Below are positions 54,547 to 63,462 of a DNA stretch of 64,000 bases, piece by piece; the stretch's first letter is position 1; each line of letters opens with the position of its first letter. Below the pieces are notes generated by a model that had not been told where the DNA came from, did no database searches, and saw only the letters and a program-made list of their open reading frames with translations. The DNA comes from Thioalkalivibrio sp. AKL19 (lineage in GTDB: Bacteria; Pseudomonadota; Gammaproteobacteria; Ectothiorhodospirales; Ectothiorhodospiraceae): assembly GCF_000420165.1 (NCBI RefSeq), contig NZ_ATUK01000001.1, positions 40,749 to 104,748 on the forward strand, read 5' to 3'. A program made the translations under genes and the position numbers.

Positions 54547-57500
54547 TCAGCCGAAGTCGCGGGAGTGGGTGGCGAGTTCGCCGAGCCAGGCGCTGCGGTC
54601 GATCAGGCGCTGCACGATCAGGTGGCCGACGCCTTCGCTGTACTGCCACTCGCCATGGGCCTCCAGCAGGCGGCCGTGCAGGACCTCGGCGCGAAAGCGT
54701 TCCACGCGGTCCGGCCAGACGATCAGGTTGAGCGTGCCGGTCTCGTCCTCCAGGGTGAGGAACACCGTGCCATTGGCCGAACCGGGGCGCTGGCGGGTGA
54801 TCACGATCCCGGCGTAGCGGGCGCTACTGTAGCCGGGCTGTTCGAGTAGCCGGGCGGCGGTGGATAACCGGTGCTGTTCCAGGAACGGGCGCATCAGCGC
54901 CAGCGGGTGCGGGCCCAGGCTCAGCCCGGTAGTGGCGTAGTCCTGCACCAGATCGTCCACGGCATCCGGGCGGGGCAGCAACGGGGTCACGTCGGCCTCG
55001 CGCACGGTCTCGCCCGGTCCCTCGGCGAACAGCGGCAGGGGCTCCTCCACCGCCTCGGTGGCCCAGCGTGCCTGGTGGCGATTGCCGGCCAGGCCCTTGA
55101 GCGCGTCGGCGCGGGCCAGGCGATTGGCCTGGGCGCGGGTGAGGGCGGCGCGGGCCACCAGGTCCGGGACGTCCGCGAAGGCCCGTTCAGCGCGGGCGGT
55201 GACCACGCGCTCGGCGACGTCGCGCGCCAGCCCGCCGACGCGGTTCAGGCCCAGGCGCAGGGCCAGCGCGTCGCTCCCGGCCAGCGGTTCCACCGTGCAC
55301 TCCCAGTCACTACAACGCACGTCCACCGGGCGGACCTCCACGCCGTGGCGGCGGGCGTCGGCGACGATCTGCGCCGGGGCGTAGAAGCCCATCGGCTGGC
55401 TGTTCAGCAGGGCGCAGGCGAAGATCGCGGGCTCGTGGCACTTGAGCCAGGACGAGACATAGGTGATCAGCGCAAAGCTCGCCGAGTGTGACTCGGGGAA
55501 GCCGTATTCGCCGAAGCCGAGGATCTGCTTGTACAGCTGCTCGGCGAATCTCTCCGGATAGCCGCGTTCGCGCATGCCGTCCATCAGGCGCTCGCGGTAG
55601 CGCGCGAGCTGGCCGGTGCGCCGCCAGGCGCCGATCGCGCGGCGTAGCCCGTCCGCCTCGCCGGCGGAGAAACCGGCCGCGACCATCGCCAGCTCGATCA
55701 CCTGCTCCTGGAAGATCGGCACGCCCAGCGTGCGTCCGAGCACGCGTTTTACCTCTGCGTTCGGATAGCGCACCCGCTCCGGGTGGGCGCGGCGCTTGAG
55801 ATACGGGTGCACCATCTCGCCCTGGATCGGGCCGGGGCGCACGATGGCGATCTCGATCACCAGGTCGTAGAAGTTCGCGGGCTTCAGGCGCGGCAGCATG
55901 CTCATCTGCGCGCGCGACTCGATCTGGAACACGCCCAGGGTGTCGGCCTTCTGCAGAATGCGATAGACCGCCGGATCCTCGGCGGGGATGTCGGCCAGGC
56001 CCCAGTCGCGGCCCCGGTGATGCGCCATCAGCTCCAGCGCGCGGCGCACGCAGGAGAGCATACCCAGCGCCAGCACGTCGATCTTCAGCAGGCCCACCGC
56101 GTCAAGGTCGTCCTTGTCCCACTGGATCACCGAGCGCTCCGGCATCGCCGCGTTCTCGATGGGCACCAGTTCGTCCAGCCGGCCGTCGGCGATCACGAAG
56201 CCGCCGGTGTGCTGCGACAGGTGGCGCGGGAAGCCGAGCAGCTCGGCGGTCAGGGTCTGCCACTGCCGGGCCAGCGCGCCGTCCGGGTCCAGTCCGACCT
56301 CGCGCAGGCGCTCGGCGGGGATGCCGTCGTCCCACCAGGCGAGGTTGGCGGTCAGCGCATCCAGCCGCGCGCGCGAGATGCCCAGCGCCCGGCCGACGTC
56401 GCGCAGGGCGCTGCGGCGGCGGTAGCGGATTACCGTGCAGGCCAGCGCGGCGCGCTCGCGGCCGTAGCGCCGGTAGATGTACTGGATCACCTCCTCGCGG
56501 CGTTCGTGCTCGAAGTCGACGTCGATGTCCGGCGGCTCGCCGCGCTCGGCGGAGATGAAGCGCTCGAACAGCATGCTGGAGCGCGAGGGATCGACCGCGG
56601 TGATGCCGAGTGCGTAACAAACCGCCGAGTTCGCGGCCGAGCCACGCCCCTGGCACAGGATCCCGCGGCTGCGGGCAAAGCACACGATGTCGTAGACGGT
56701 CAGGAAGTACGGCTCGTAGCCCAGCTCGCGGATGATGCCCAGTTCGCGTTCGATCTGTTCCTGCACTGTCGGCGGGATGCCGTCGGGCCAACGCTGGCGA
56801 GCACCTTTGAGGGTCTCCTCGCGCAGGTAGGCGGACGGGGTCATGGTCTTCGGCAACGGGTCGGTGGGGTAGCGGTAGGTGACCGCGTCCAGCGAGAAAT
56901 CGCAGTCCCGCGCGATGGCTACACTGGCCTCAAGCCAGGCGGCGGGATACAGCGCGGCCAGCTCGGCCCGCGGGCGCAGGCAGCGTTCCCCATTGGGGAA
57001 GCGTTCCTGCGCCGCCTCCGCGACCGTCGAACGCAGGCGCAGGGCGGTCAGCACATCCTGCAGGGCGCGCCGGCCGCGCCGGTGCATGTGCACGTCGCCG
57101 CAGGCGACGAGCGGGAGCCCCGTGGCGGTTCCCAGCGCCCGGGCGCGGGCCGTCAGGGTGGCATCTTCGGGGGTACGCAACTGGCTCACGGCCAGGTGGC
57201 CCTGACCTGGGGCGGCCCATCCGGACAGCCAGTGGGCCGCTTCGGCGAGCGCCGCCCCTGGGCTGTCGGCCTCGACCCGCAGCAGGCTGTGCCAGCCGGT
57301 GCGGCTCTCGGCGGGCAGGGCATCCAGATCGGCGCGCGTCAGGTGGTAGTGTCCTTTGTCCGCCGCGCCGCGGGCCCCAGTGATCAATCGGCACAGGGCG
57401 GCGTATCCCGTGGGATTGCGCACCAGAAGCGTCAGGGCGGGGCCATCGGCAAGCCGGAAGGTCGCCCCCAGGATCAGGTGCAACCCACATTCCTTTGCTG

Positions 57501-57705
57501 CCGAGTGTGCTCGTACTACACCCGCCAGCGAGGCGATATCGGTCAGCGCCAGCGCGCGGTAGCCCAGCGCCTGCGCCCTTTCGACCAGTTCCTCCGGGTG
57601 CGAAGCCCCGCGCAGGAACGAGAAGTTGCTGAGCGTCGTCAGTTCGGCATAGGCCGGGGGGGCGACAGGATGCTTGCGGGTGGGGGCATGCGGGGCGGAT
57701 TCCAT
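54547..57705 (-). CDS. dnaE2: Error-prone DNA polymerase DnaE2 (ImuC)
   Basis: A 1052-residue C-family polymerase for damage-induced mutagenesis. The PHP domain starts YAELTTLSNFSFLRGASHPEEL; the palm shows GRGSAANSAVCYALGIT and PPDIDVDFEHERREEVIQYIY with catalytic Asp residues; SGGF-type and QHTGGFVIADGR segments follow; an OB domain lies near residue 960 (RYAGIVITRQRPGSANG). A perfect LexA box lies 4 bp before the ATG. The usual imuA and imuB partners are not in the window. Confidence 0.95.
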   Translation of the reverse strand: MESAPHAPTRKHPVAPPAYAELTTLSNFSFLRGASHPEELVERAQALGYRALALTDIASLAGVVRAHSAAKECGLHLILGATFRLADGPALTLLVRNPTGYAALCRLITGARGAADKGHYHLTRADLDALPAESRTGWHSLLRVEADSPGAALAEAAHWLSGWAAPGQGHLAVSQLRTPEDATLTARARALGTATGLPLVACGDVHMHRRGRRALQDVLTALRLRSTVAEAAQERFPNGERCLRPRAELAALYPAAWLEASVAIARDCDFSLDAVTYRYPTDPLPKTMTPSAYLREETLKGARQRWPDGIPPTVQEQIERELGIIRELGYEPYFLTVYDIVCFARSRGILCQGRGSAANSAVCYALGITAVDPSRSSMLFERFISAERGEPPDIDVDFEHERREEVIQYIYRRYGRERAALACTVIRYRRRSALRDVGRALGISRARLDALTANLAWWDDGIPAERLREVGLDPDGALARQWQTLTAELLGFPRHLSQHTGGFVIADGRLDELVPIENAAMPERSVIQWDKDDLDAVGLLKIDVLALGMLSCVRRALELMAHHRGRDWGLADIPAEDPAVYRILQKADTLGVFQIESRAQMSMLPRLKPANFYDLVIEIAIVRPGPIQGEMVHPYLKRRAHPERVRYPNAEVKRVLGRTLGVPIFQEQVIELAMVAAGFSAGEADGLRRAIGAWRRTGQLARYRERLMDGMRERGYPERFAEQLYKQILGFGEYGFPESHSASFALITYVSSWLKCHEPAIFACALLNSQPMGFYAPAQIVADARRHGVEVRPVDVRCSDWECTVEPLAGSDALALRLGLNRVGGLARDVAERVVTARAERAFADVPDLVARAALTRAQANRLARADALKGLAGNRHQARWATEAVEEPLPLFAEGPGETVREADVTPLLPRPDAVDDLVQDYATTGLSLGPHPLALMRPFLEQHRLSTAARLLEQPGYSSARYAGIVITRQRPGSANGTVFLTLEDETGTLNLIVWPDRVERFRAEVLHGRLLEAHGEWQYSEGVGHLIVQRLIDRSAWLGELATHSRDFG

Positions 57706-57708
57706 AGA

Positions 57709-57724
57709 CTGTCGATATATACAG
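57709..57724 (-). promoter_or_regulatory. LexA (SOS) box of dnaE2
   Basis: CTGTCGATATATACAG is a perfect CTGT-N8-ACAG SOS box. It is only 4 bp from the dnaE2 ATG at 57705, so the mRNA may be leaderless or have a very short leader, and LexA would block the start region itself. Confidence 0.8.
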
Positions 57725-57922
57725 TATGCGGAGTCCGCCCCGCAATGCCCGTAGGGAGCGTCGACTTATCACGCTTGAAGAACGGGGTCGGATGCGCGGA
57801 TGTAACCGGGAGTTCAAAATCCGGGATCAGGCCCTGTGATGAATCGCTCCCCGGTTTGCTGTATTCGGCTGTGTACACTGCGGCGAAATTCTCGTCCACC
57901 CGCTGGCTGCCTGGAGCTCCCC

Positions 57923-59191
57923 ATGCGCTACGTATTGCTCCCGATGGTGCTGATTGCCCTGATCTTCGCGCTGGGGAATGTGGTGCTGTTCAATGCGCTG
58001 CCGAAACCGGACCGGCTGAAAGAGCCGCTGGTGCTGGAATACGGGACTTCATCGGAGCAGTTCCGGCGGGACATGGGGCTGCTCCTGCAACAACCGGTCG
58101 TGAGCGGCAATCGGATTGACCTGTTGCAGGATGGTGAGGCCATCTACGCGGCGAAGCTTGAGGCGATTGCAAACGCCGAGCACTCCGTTACCTTTGAAGT
58201 CTATGAATACGGGGGCGAGCAGGCGGTTATTTTCGCCGAGGCCCTGGCGCATGCGGCGGAACGCGGCGTCCGGGTACATGCCCTGCTGGATTTCCTTGGC
58301 TCGCGCAATGCCGACCCCGAGGCGTTCGAACGCATGGAAGAGGCCGGGGTGGAGCTGGTGCGTTGGCGCGAGCCGTCCTGGTACCAGTTGTCGCGCTTCA
58401 ATCACCGCACCCATCGCAAGCTGCTCGTGGTGGACGGCCATACCGGTTTCATCGGGGGAGCCAACGTGGCGGATCCCTGGGTTGATCGTGACGACCGCGA
58501 GGGCTATCGCGACAACCACTTTCGCATTCAGGGTCCGGTGGTCGGCAATCTGCAGGCGGTGTTCCTGGAGACCTGGCTGGACGCCACGGGTCGGATGCCC
58601 ACCGGCGAGGCCTATTTTCCCGCCCTGACGGAGAGGGGTGATCGCGACGCCCAGGTGGTCAACAGCGCCCCGCGCGAGGGGCGTCACCGGGTACGCCTGA
58701 TGTTTCTGCATGCGATCGCCGCGGCGGAGGAACACATCACCATTGGCACGGCCTATTTCTATCCCGATCCGCGGTTCCTGGACGCACTGATGGAGGCAGC
58801 AGATCGGGGCGTCCATATTCGCGTGTTGACCCCGGGTGACAGCATGAACTTCGGTTTCTTCCGTCACGCATCGGTCAATCGTTGGCGGCCGATGCTCGAA
58901 TCCGGCGTGGAACTGTACGAATACCGCCCGCGCATGTACCACTCCAAGCTGATGGCGGTTGACGACCGCTGGGCCAGCGTCGGTTCCGCCAATCTGCACA
59001 ATCGGTCGTTTCGCCTGAACGACGAGGCCAACCTGAGTATCTGGAACGAGGACTTCGCCCGCGAGATCCGCGAGTTGATCGAGTCGGACAAGGCCGATGC
59101 CGAACGCCTGACCATCGAGGACTGGGAGAACCGGCCACTGCGGCGACGCCTGGCAGGGTGGATCACGCAGCTGATTGGGCCCTATCTCTGA
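57923..59191 (+). CDS. Phospholipase D / cardiolipin synthase-like protein
   Basis: A 422-residue membrane-anchored enzyme with one N-terminal helix (VLLPMVLIALIFALGNVVLF). Two HKD motifs are present: THRKLLVVDGHTGFIGGANVAD near residue 163 and MYHSKLMAVDDRWASVGSANL near residue 338. This is the bacterial cardiolipin synthase (ClsB/ClsC-like) architecture. The start at 57923 has GGAG upstream; the open frame reaches back to 57836. Confidence 0.9.
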   Translation: MRYVLLPMVLIALIFALGNVVLFNALPKPDRLKEPLVLEYGTSSEQFRRDMGLLLQQPVVSGNRIDLLQDGEAIYAAKLEAIANAEHSVTFEVYEYGGEQAVIFAEALAHAAERGVRVHALLDFLGSRNADPEAFERMEEAGVELVRWREPSWYQLSRFNHRTHRKLLVVDGHTGFIGGANVADPWVDRDDREGYRDNHFRIQGPVVGNLQAVFLETWLDATGRMPTGEAYFPALTERGDRDAQVVNSAPREGRHRVRLMFLHAIAAAEEHITIGTAYFYPDPRFLDALMEAADRGVHIRVLTPGDSMNFGFFRHASVNRWRPMLESGVELYEYRPRMYHSKLMAVDDRWASVGSANLHNRSFRLNDEANLSIWNEDFAREIRELIESDKADAERLTIEDWENRPLRRRLAGWITQLIGPYL

Positions 59192-59225
59192 GGCAGCCAT
59201 CCACATGCACTGGCAGGAGAGTGCC

Positions 59226-59771
59226 ATGACCCCGACCACGACCCGTCCGGCTCCTTCCCTCGACATCGGGGTTATCCATCTGCCCGAGGGTGGGGCGATC
59301 GGCATGACTCGCTGTCCCGGCAAGCGGCCGGATGGGGTGGGTTGCGAGATGCAGGACGTACAGGACGATCTCGCGGCCCTGCGGGATTGGGGTACGCAGG
59401 TGCTCGTGACCCTGAATCAGACGCGCGAACTCACGGATCTGGCTATCCCGGATCTGGGGCAAACCGTTCAGGCGGCAGGGATGCGCTGGCTGCATCTCCC
59501 GATTGGCGACATGGCCGCTCCCGATCGGCCCTGGGAAGAGGGCTGGCAGGATGTCGGGCCGCAGGTCCATCAGTGGTTGCGGGCCGGGGAGCGTGTGGTG
59601 TTCCACTGCGGGGGCGGTCAGGGCCGTGCGGGCACCATTGCCGCCCTGACCCTCATCGAACGCGGGCTTGCGCCGGAGGCGGCCATCCGGGAGGTCCGGT
59701 CGGCCCGCCCCGGCGCGATCGAAAGCCCCGACCAGGAGCGTTACCTGCGCAGCTTGCCGCGCACGGACTGA
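59226..59771 (+). CDS. Dual-specificity / CDKN3-like phosphatase
   Basis: A 181-residue Cys-based phosphatase. The active site is VVFHCGGGQGRAGTIAA (HCxxGxGR). GAIGMTRCPGKRPDG near the start and LPIGDMAAPD, where an Asp would act as general acid, resemble cyclin-dependent-kinase-inhibitor-3-like proteins of bacteria. Substrate unknown. I choose the ATG at 59226 because GGAGAG lies 5-6 bp upstream; ATG at 59205 is possible. Confidence 0.85.
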   Translation: MTPTTTRPAPSLDIGVIHLPEGGAIGMTRCPGKRPDGVGCEMQDVQDDLAALRDWGTQVLVTLNQTRELTDLAIPDLGQTVQAAGMRWLHLPIGDMAAPDRPWEEGWQDVGPQVHQWLRAGERVVFHCGGGQGRAGTIAALTLIERGLAPEAAIREVRSARPGAIESPDQERYLRSLPRTD

Positions 59772-59779
59772 GGTGCGTT

Positions 59780-60403
59780 TCAGGAGTGGTTCAACGGCCG
59801 CGCGACGATAAAGGCATCCGCGAGCGTATCCCCTTGCTGTGCCTCGAGGGCGGCCATCGCGGCTGCGCGCGAGTCGAACAGGCCGATGCGAACCCGGTAG
59901 CGTTCGGAGGCCGGCTCGGGTCCGTCCACGACCTCCAGGCGGCTGGCAAGCCCGCGGGCCTTGAGGGTCTGGTCCAGCTTCCGGGCGTTTTCCAGTTCGG
60001 TGAATACGCCGGCCTGGATAGAATACAGCTCCTCGGGTGCGGAGGCGTCTTCGCTCGGCTCATGCTGGCGTTCCGGCGTGGGTTCCGCCCGCGACGGTTC
60101 CTGGTTTTTTCTCTCAATGCGGCTGGAATGGCGAGCCGGCGAGAACAGTGGCAATACGGCGTCATCGCCGGCGCGGGTCGACAAGGGTGCCGGGGCATCC
60201 AGCCACGACGCGCGGGCGCTTCCGGATTCCGGCGCCGAGCTCGTGTTATCGGTTGCCGCCGATTCGGGCTCGGCGACAAGCGGTCCGGGGGCCCCGATCG
60301 CGGCGCCCGAAAAGACACCCAGAACGAACAGCAGGACCGTGGCCAGCGGCGTGCCCAGCACCAGGAGGAACAGTTGGCGTCGGGTAAGGAACAGATTGAT
60401 CAT
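59780..60403 (-). CDS. SPOR-domain membrane protein
   Basis: A 207-residue protein with one N-terminal membrane helix (LFLLVLGTPLATVLLFVLGVF), a low-complexity periplasmic linker rich in Ala, Ser, Pro and Glu, and a C-terminal SPOR domain (about residues 130-205: YSIQAGVFTELENARKLDQTL, RYRVRIGLFDSRAAAMAAL). SPOR domains bind denuded peptidoglycan at division sites. The start at 60403 follows AAGGAGGG. Confidence 0.85.
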   Translation of the reverse strand: MINLFLTRRQLFLLVLGTPLATVLLFVLGVFSGAAIGAPGPLVAEPESAATDNTSSAPESGSARASWLDAPAPLSTRAGDDAVLPLFSPARHSSRIERKNQEPSRAEPTPERQHEPSEDASAPEELYSIQAGVFTELENARKLDQTLKARGLASRLEVVDGPEPASERYRVRIGLFDSRAAAMAALEAQQGDTLADAFIVARPLNHS

Positions 60404-60656
60404 CTTGTGACCCTCCTTGGCAATCTTTGCCTTTTCGTCATCGAGGGGCGGGTCCTCCGTCGTGCGACAGAAAAATGACGTTTCCGCCCTCTTGTAGCGA
60501 CATGCAAACAAAATGCCAGTTATGGGTCGGGCCAGGAGTCGAGAGGTTCGTGGAAAGCTGTCTACCTGGGTGGGATGATGCGCGCTGGGCCTGGCGAGGG
60601 TCCGTACGGCGCTTGTCCCGGCCGCGCTGCCTTTCTGGTTCCTGGCGAGAAGCCTG

Positions 60657-61325
60657 ATGCGAAGTGCGATCTACGATCTCCTGATCCTGCGACTGACCGC
60701 CCGCTGGTATGCGGAGGCCCTGGAACGGATGCCCGATGCCGCGCGAGTGCTGGATGTGGGCATCGGCACGGCGGGGGCATTGCTGGCCAATGCTGAGCGG
60801 GCGCGGCACAAGCAGTTGCACCTGACCGGGATCGACATCGATGGCGCCTACGTCCGGCGGGCGCGGCGCCGGTTGCAGGAATCAACCCTGGCCGACTGCG
60901 CCGCGGTGTTTCGGGAATCCGTGTACGACCACGCGGGTGGTCCCTACGACGTGGTGTACTTTTCCGCGAGCTTCATGCTGCTGCCCGATCCGGAACAGGC
61001 GCTGCGCCACTGCAAGGGGCTGCTCGCGCCAGGCGGCCGGTTCCTGTTCACGCAGACCATCCAGCACCGCCCGGTGCGCTGGGTCGAGATCCTCAAGCCC
61101 CTGCTGCGACGGATCACGACCATCGATTTCGGGCACGTGACCTACGAGGCGGATCTCCGCGCCCAGCTCGCGGCCGCGGATCTGGTGGTGGAGGAATGGA
61201 GCGTGCTGGCCACCCATGGGTCGCGCGCTTCCTGCCTCGTGGTGGCGTGCCCGGCGAGCGAGAGCGCCGAATCAGGCAATGGGCTTGCGCGCCAGGATCA
61301 TGTAGTTGACGCTCATGGATCGTGA
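60657..61325 (+). CDS. AdoMet-dependent methyltransferase
   Basis: A 222-residue class I methyltransferase. The AdoMet site is ARVLDVGIGTAGALLANAE with LTGIDIDGAYVRRARRRL after it; DVVYFSASFMLLPDPEQAL and LAPGGRFLFTQT are later strands. Substrate unknown. Its last 54 bases overlap the 3' end of ubiG on the other strand, so the last ~18 residues may be an extension without function. Confidence 0.82.
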   Translation: MRSAIYDLLILRLTARWYAEALERMPDAARVLDVGIGTAGALLANAERARHKQLHLTGIDIDGAYVRRARRRLQESTLADCAAVFRESVYDHAGGPYDVVYFSASFMLLPDPEQALRHCKGLLAPGGRFLFTQTIQHRPVRWVEILKPLLRRITTIDFGHVTYEADLRAQLAAADLVVEEWSVLATHGSRASCLVVACPASESAESGNGLARQDHVVDAHGS

Positions 61326-62030
61326 CAGCCACATCCGGCGGTTGAGCGGATTGACCCTGACCCCCGTCTGCGCCACGGGCTCCAGGCCGTCCCGTGCCAG
61401 TAGGTCCCGCGTTTCCCGGGGCGTGACGAATCGCTTCCACTGATGGGTGCCTCGGGGCAGGATGCGGAAGAGGTACTCGGCCCCGACAATCGCCACCACG
61501 AACGAGACCGGATTGCGGTTGATCGTGGCCACGAAGGTGTGACCGCCGGGGCGGAGCATGCGATTGACGCTCCCCATGAAGGCCGGCAGGTCCGCGACGT
61601 GTTCGACCACCTCCATGTTGAGGATCACATCGAAATCTTCCCCGCGCTCCGCGAGGGCCTCCGCCGTGTTGACCTCGTAGTGGATGTCGAGGCCTTGCTC
61701 GTCGGCGTGATGCCGGGCCGCGGCGATGTTGCGGTCCACCACGTCGACGCCCAGCACGTCCGCACCGAGGCGGGCCATGGCCTCGCTCAGCAGGCCGCCA
61801 CCGCAGCCGATGTCCAGCATGCGCAGGCCGGACAAGGGGTGCTCGGCTTCCGGGTCCCGTCCGAGCGAGTGGCAGAGCTGATGGCGTATATAGTCGCTGC
61901 GCAGGCGGTTCAGCACGTGCAGGGGCCAGAGCCTGCCATCCGGTTGCCACCACATCTCGGCCAGGGCGCGGTAGCGCTCCACCTCGTTCGGATCGACGGT
62001 TCGGTCGCGTTCCACATCCGGAGAATTCAT
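61272..62030 (-). CDS. ubiG: Ubiquinone biosynthesis O-methyltransferase
   Basis: UbiG carries out both O-methylations in ubiquinone synthesis, at the membrane. It has 252 residues. Typical: RYRALAEMWWQPDGRLWPLHVLN, the AdoMet site MLDIGCGGGLLSEAMARLGA, LNMEVVEHVADLP, and TINRNPVSFVVAIVGAEY, RGTHQWKRFVTP. It is convergent with the methyltransferase at 60657. Confidence 0.96.
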   Translation of the reverse strand: MNSPDVERDRTVDPNEVERYRALAEMWWQPDGRLWPLHVLNRLRSDYIRHQLCHSLGRDPEAEHPLSGLRMLDIGCGGGLLSEAMARLGADVLGVDVVDRNIAAARHHADEQGLDIHYEVNTAEALAERGEDFDVILNMEVVEHVADLPAFMGSVNRMLRPGGHTFVATINRNPVSFVVAIVGAEYLFRILPRGTHQWKRFVTPRETRDLLARDGLEPVAQTGVRVNPLNRRMWLSRSMSVNYMILARKPIA

Positions 62031-62154
62031 TGGCTGCGCGGCTCACCATGGTTGTGAAGGTTACTTTCGGACCACGCGATCCCGTTTTTGATCGCACCCG
62101 CCCAGGATCGATGCGATGGTGGCCCTTCGTTAGCAGCGGGCCGAGGTAGATCGA

Positions 62155-62787
62155 ATGGGGCAGACGATCATCGGGGTGGACCTGTCCGGCCCCGGGAGTG
62201 CCGCGCATACCTCCGTCGCCGTGTTCCGTGAACAGGGTGGGGCGCTCGATCTGTTGGAGCTGGTGGCGGGAGCCAACGACCAGGCGATCCTCGACCGTGT
62301 ACCCGCGGGCGCGATTGTGGGGCTGGATGCGCCCTTGTCGTATTCGCCCACCGGAGGCAGCCGCACATCCGACCAGTCCCTGCGACGCGTCGCGGTCGAA
62401 CACGGATTGCCGGCCGGAACCGTCATGGCACCTTCCGCACCGCGCATGGCCTACCTGACGCTGCGGGGCGTGGCGGTCAGCCGCATGCTCGGCAGCGAGC
62501 GCCCGGACGCCCGGGTGGTGGAGGTACATCCCACCGTGGCGATGGTCCTGAAAGGCGCCTCGGTGGCGACATTGAAGGCCATGAAGCATGAGCCGGAGGC
62601 GCGCCGCGAGCTGCTGGCCTGGCTGGAGGGGCAGGGGCTCCGCGGGGTGTGCGATCTCGACCAGGTCAGTGATCACTCGGTGGCCGCCTGTGCTGCGGGT
62701 CTGGCGGCCTGGCAGTGGAGGCAGGGCAAACCCGCCTGGATCCACTCGGCCGAGCCGCCGCTGCACCCGTTCGACTTCGCCTGCTGA
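62155..62787 (+). CDS. DUF429-family protein
   Basis: A 210-residue protein of the DUF429 family, predicted nucleases of an RNase H-like fold. TIIGVDLSGPGSAAHTSVAV supplies the first Asp; VGLDAPLS the second; VVEVHPTVAM and DQVSDHSVAACAAGLAA complete the family pattern. The function is unproven. The start at 62155 is divergent from ubiG. Confidence 0.82.
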   Translation: MGQTIIGVDLSGPGSAAHTSVAVFREQGGALDLLELVAGANDQAILDRVPAGAIVGLDAPLSYSPTGGSRTSDQSLRRVAVEHGLPAGTVMAPSAPRMAYLTLRGVAVSRMLGSERPDARVVEVHPTVAMVLKGASVATLKAMKHEPEARRELLAWLEGQGLRGVCDLDQVSDHSVAACAAGLAAWQWRQGKPAWIHSAEPPLHPFDFAC

Positions 62788-62800
62788 CGGGCGGCTTCGA

Positions 62801-63332
62801 TCAGGGGTAGCGGCGCATCTGCCCGACCAGTACGCCCTGGATGCGGAGCTGGTCCGGGGCGACGAAGAGGGGCGCATGGGCCGGATTCTCCGCGTGCAGC
62901 AGGATGCCCTTCGGGGTCTGCTCGACGCGTTTGAGGGTGGCGTCCGCGCCATCGATCAGGGCCACGACGATCTCGCCGTTGCGCGCGTGGCTGCGCGACT
63001 CGATCACCACCCAGTCGCCGTCCAGAATGCCGGCGTCCTGCATGGAGTCACCCTTCACCTCGAGCACATAGCGCTCGGCGCGCCCACGCAGGGCAACGGG
63101 TACTTCCAAGGGTTCGGGGTGCGCAAGCGCCTCGAACGGTTGGCCGGCCGCGATGCGTCCGATCCGGGGCAGGTTGTGGGCACCCCTGACCCGGTTGCCG
63201 CACCTTCGTCTCCGCAAGAGGGTGAGTCGGACAAGCCGTCGGCCAGCCGGACCCCTCGAAGGCGACCGCGGGGGGCTGCCCATATCCCGCGGCCCCCAGG
63301 GCCCGGATGTGCTTGTGCAGCGAGCCGCGTGA
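62801..63332 (-). pseudogene. Broken LexA-like repressor gene (three frames)
   Basis: The C-terminal S24 peptidase domain is intact in one frame from 63172 down to 62801: LPRIGRIAAGQPFEA contains the Ala-Gly self-cleavage site, VKGDSMQDAG the catalytic Ser and ATLKRVEQ the catalytic Lys. The DNA-binding part is spread over two other frames: SRGSLHKHIRALGAAGYG at 63279-63332 and RGVRLAD at 63238-63258, which are the recognition helix region and wing of LexA. The first helices before SRGS are not found. Two frameshifts and a lost 5' end make it a pseudogene, unless the sequence has errors. Confidence 0.65.
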
Positions 63333-63462
63333 GCACGACGTCCTCTACAATCTAGGAGAGGTCTCCACCATCCCGGCCAGTGGCGCCGGTTTTGCCGTTG
63401 ACGTCGTTTCACTGCTACGAGTGTTGCGCCGCACCTTGCTCACGGACTCCAGGAGAGATGCG

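Noticed and set aside
55783..58119. A 778-codon open frame on the plus strand.
   Set aside because: It is antisense to dnaE2, and its composition mirrors that gene.
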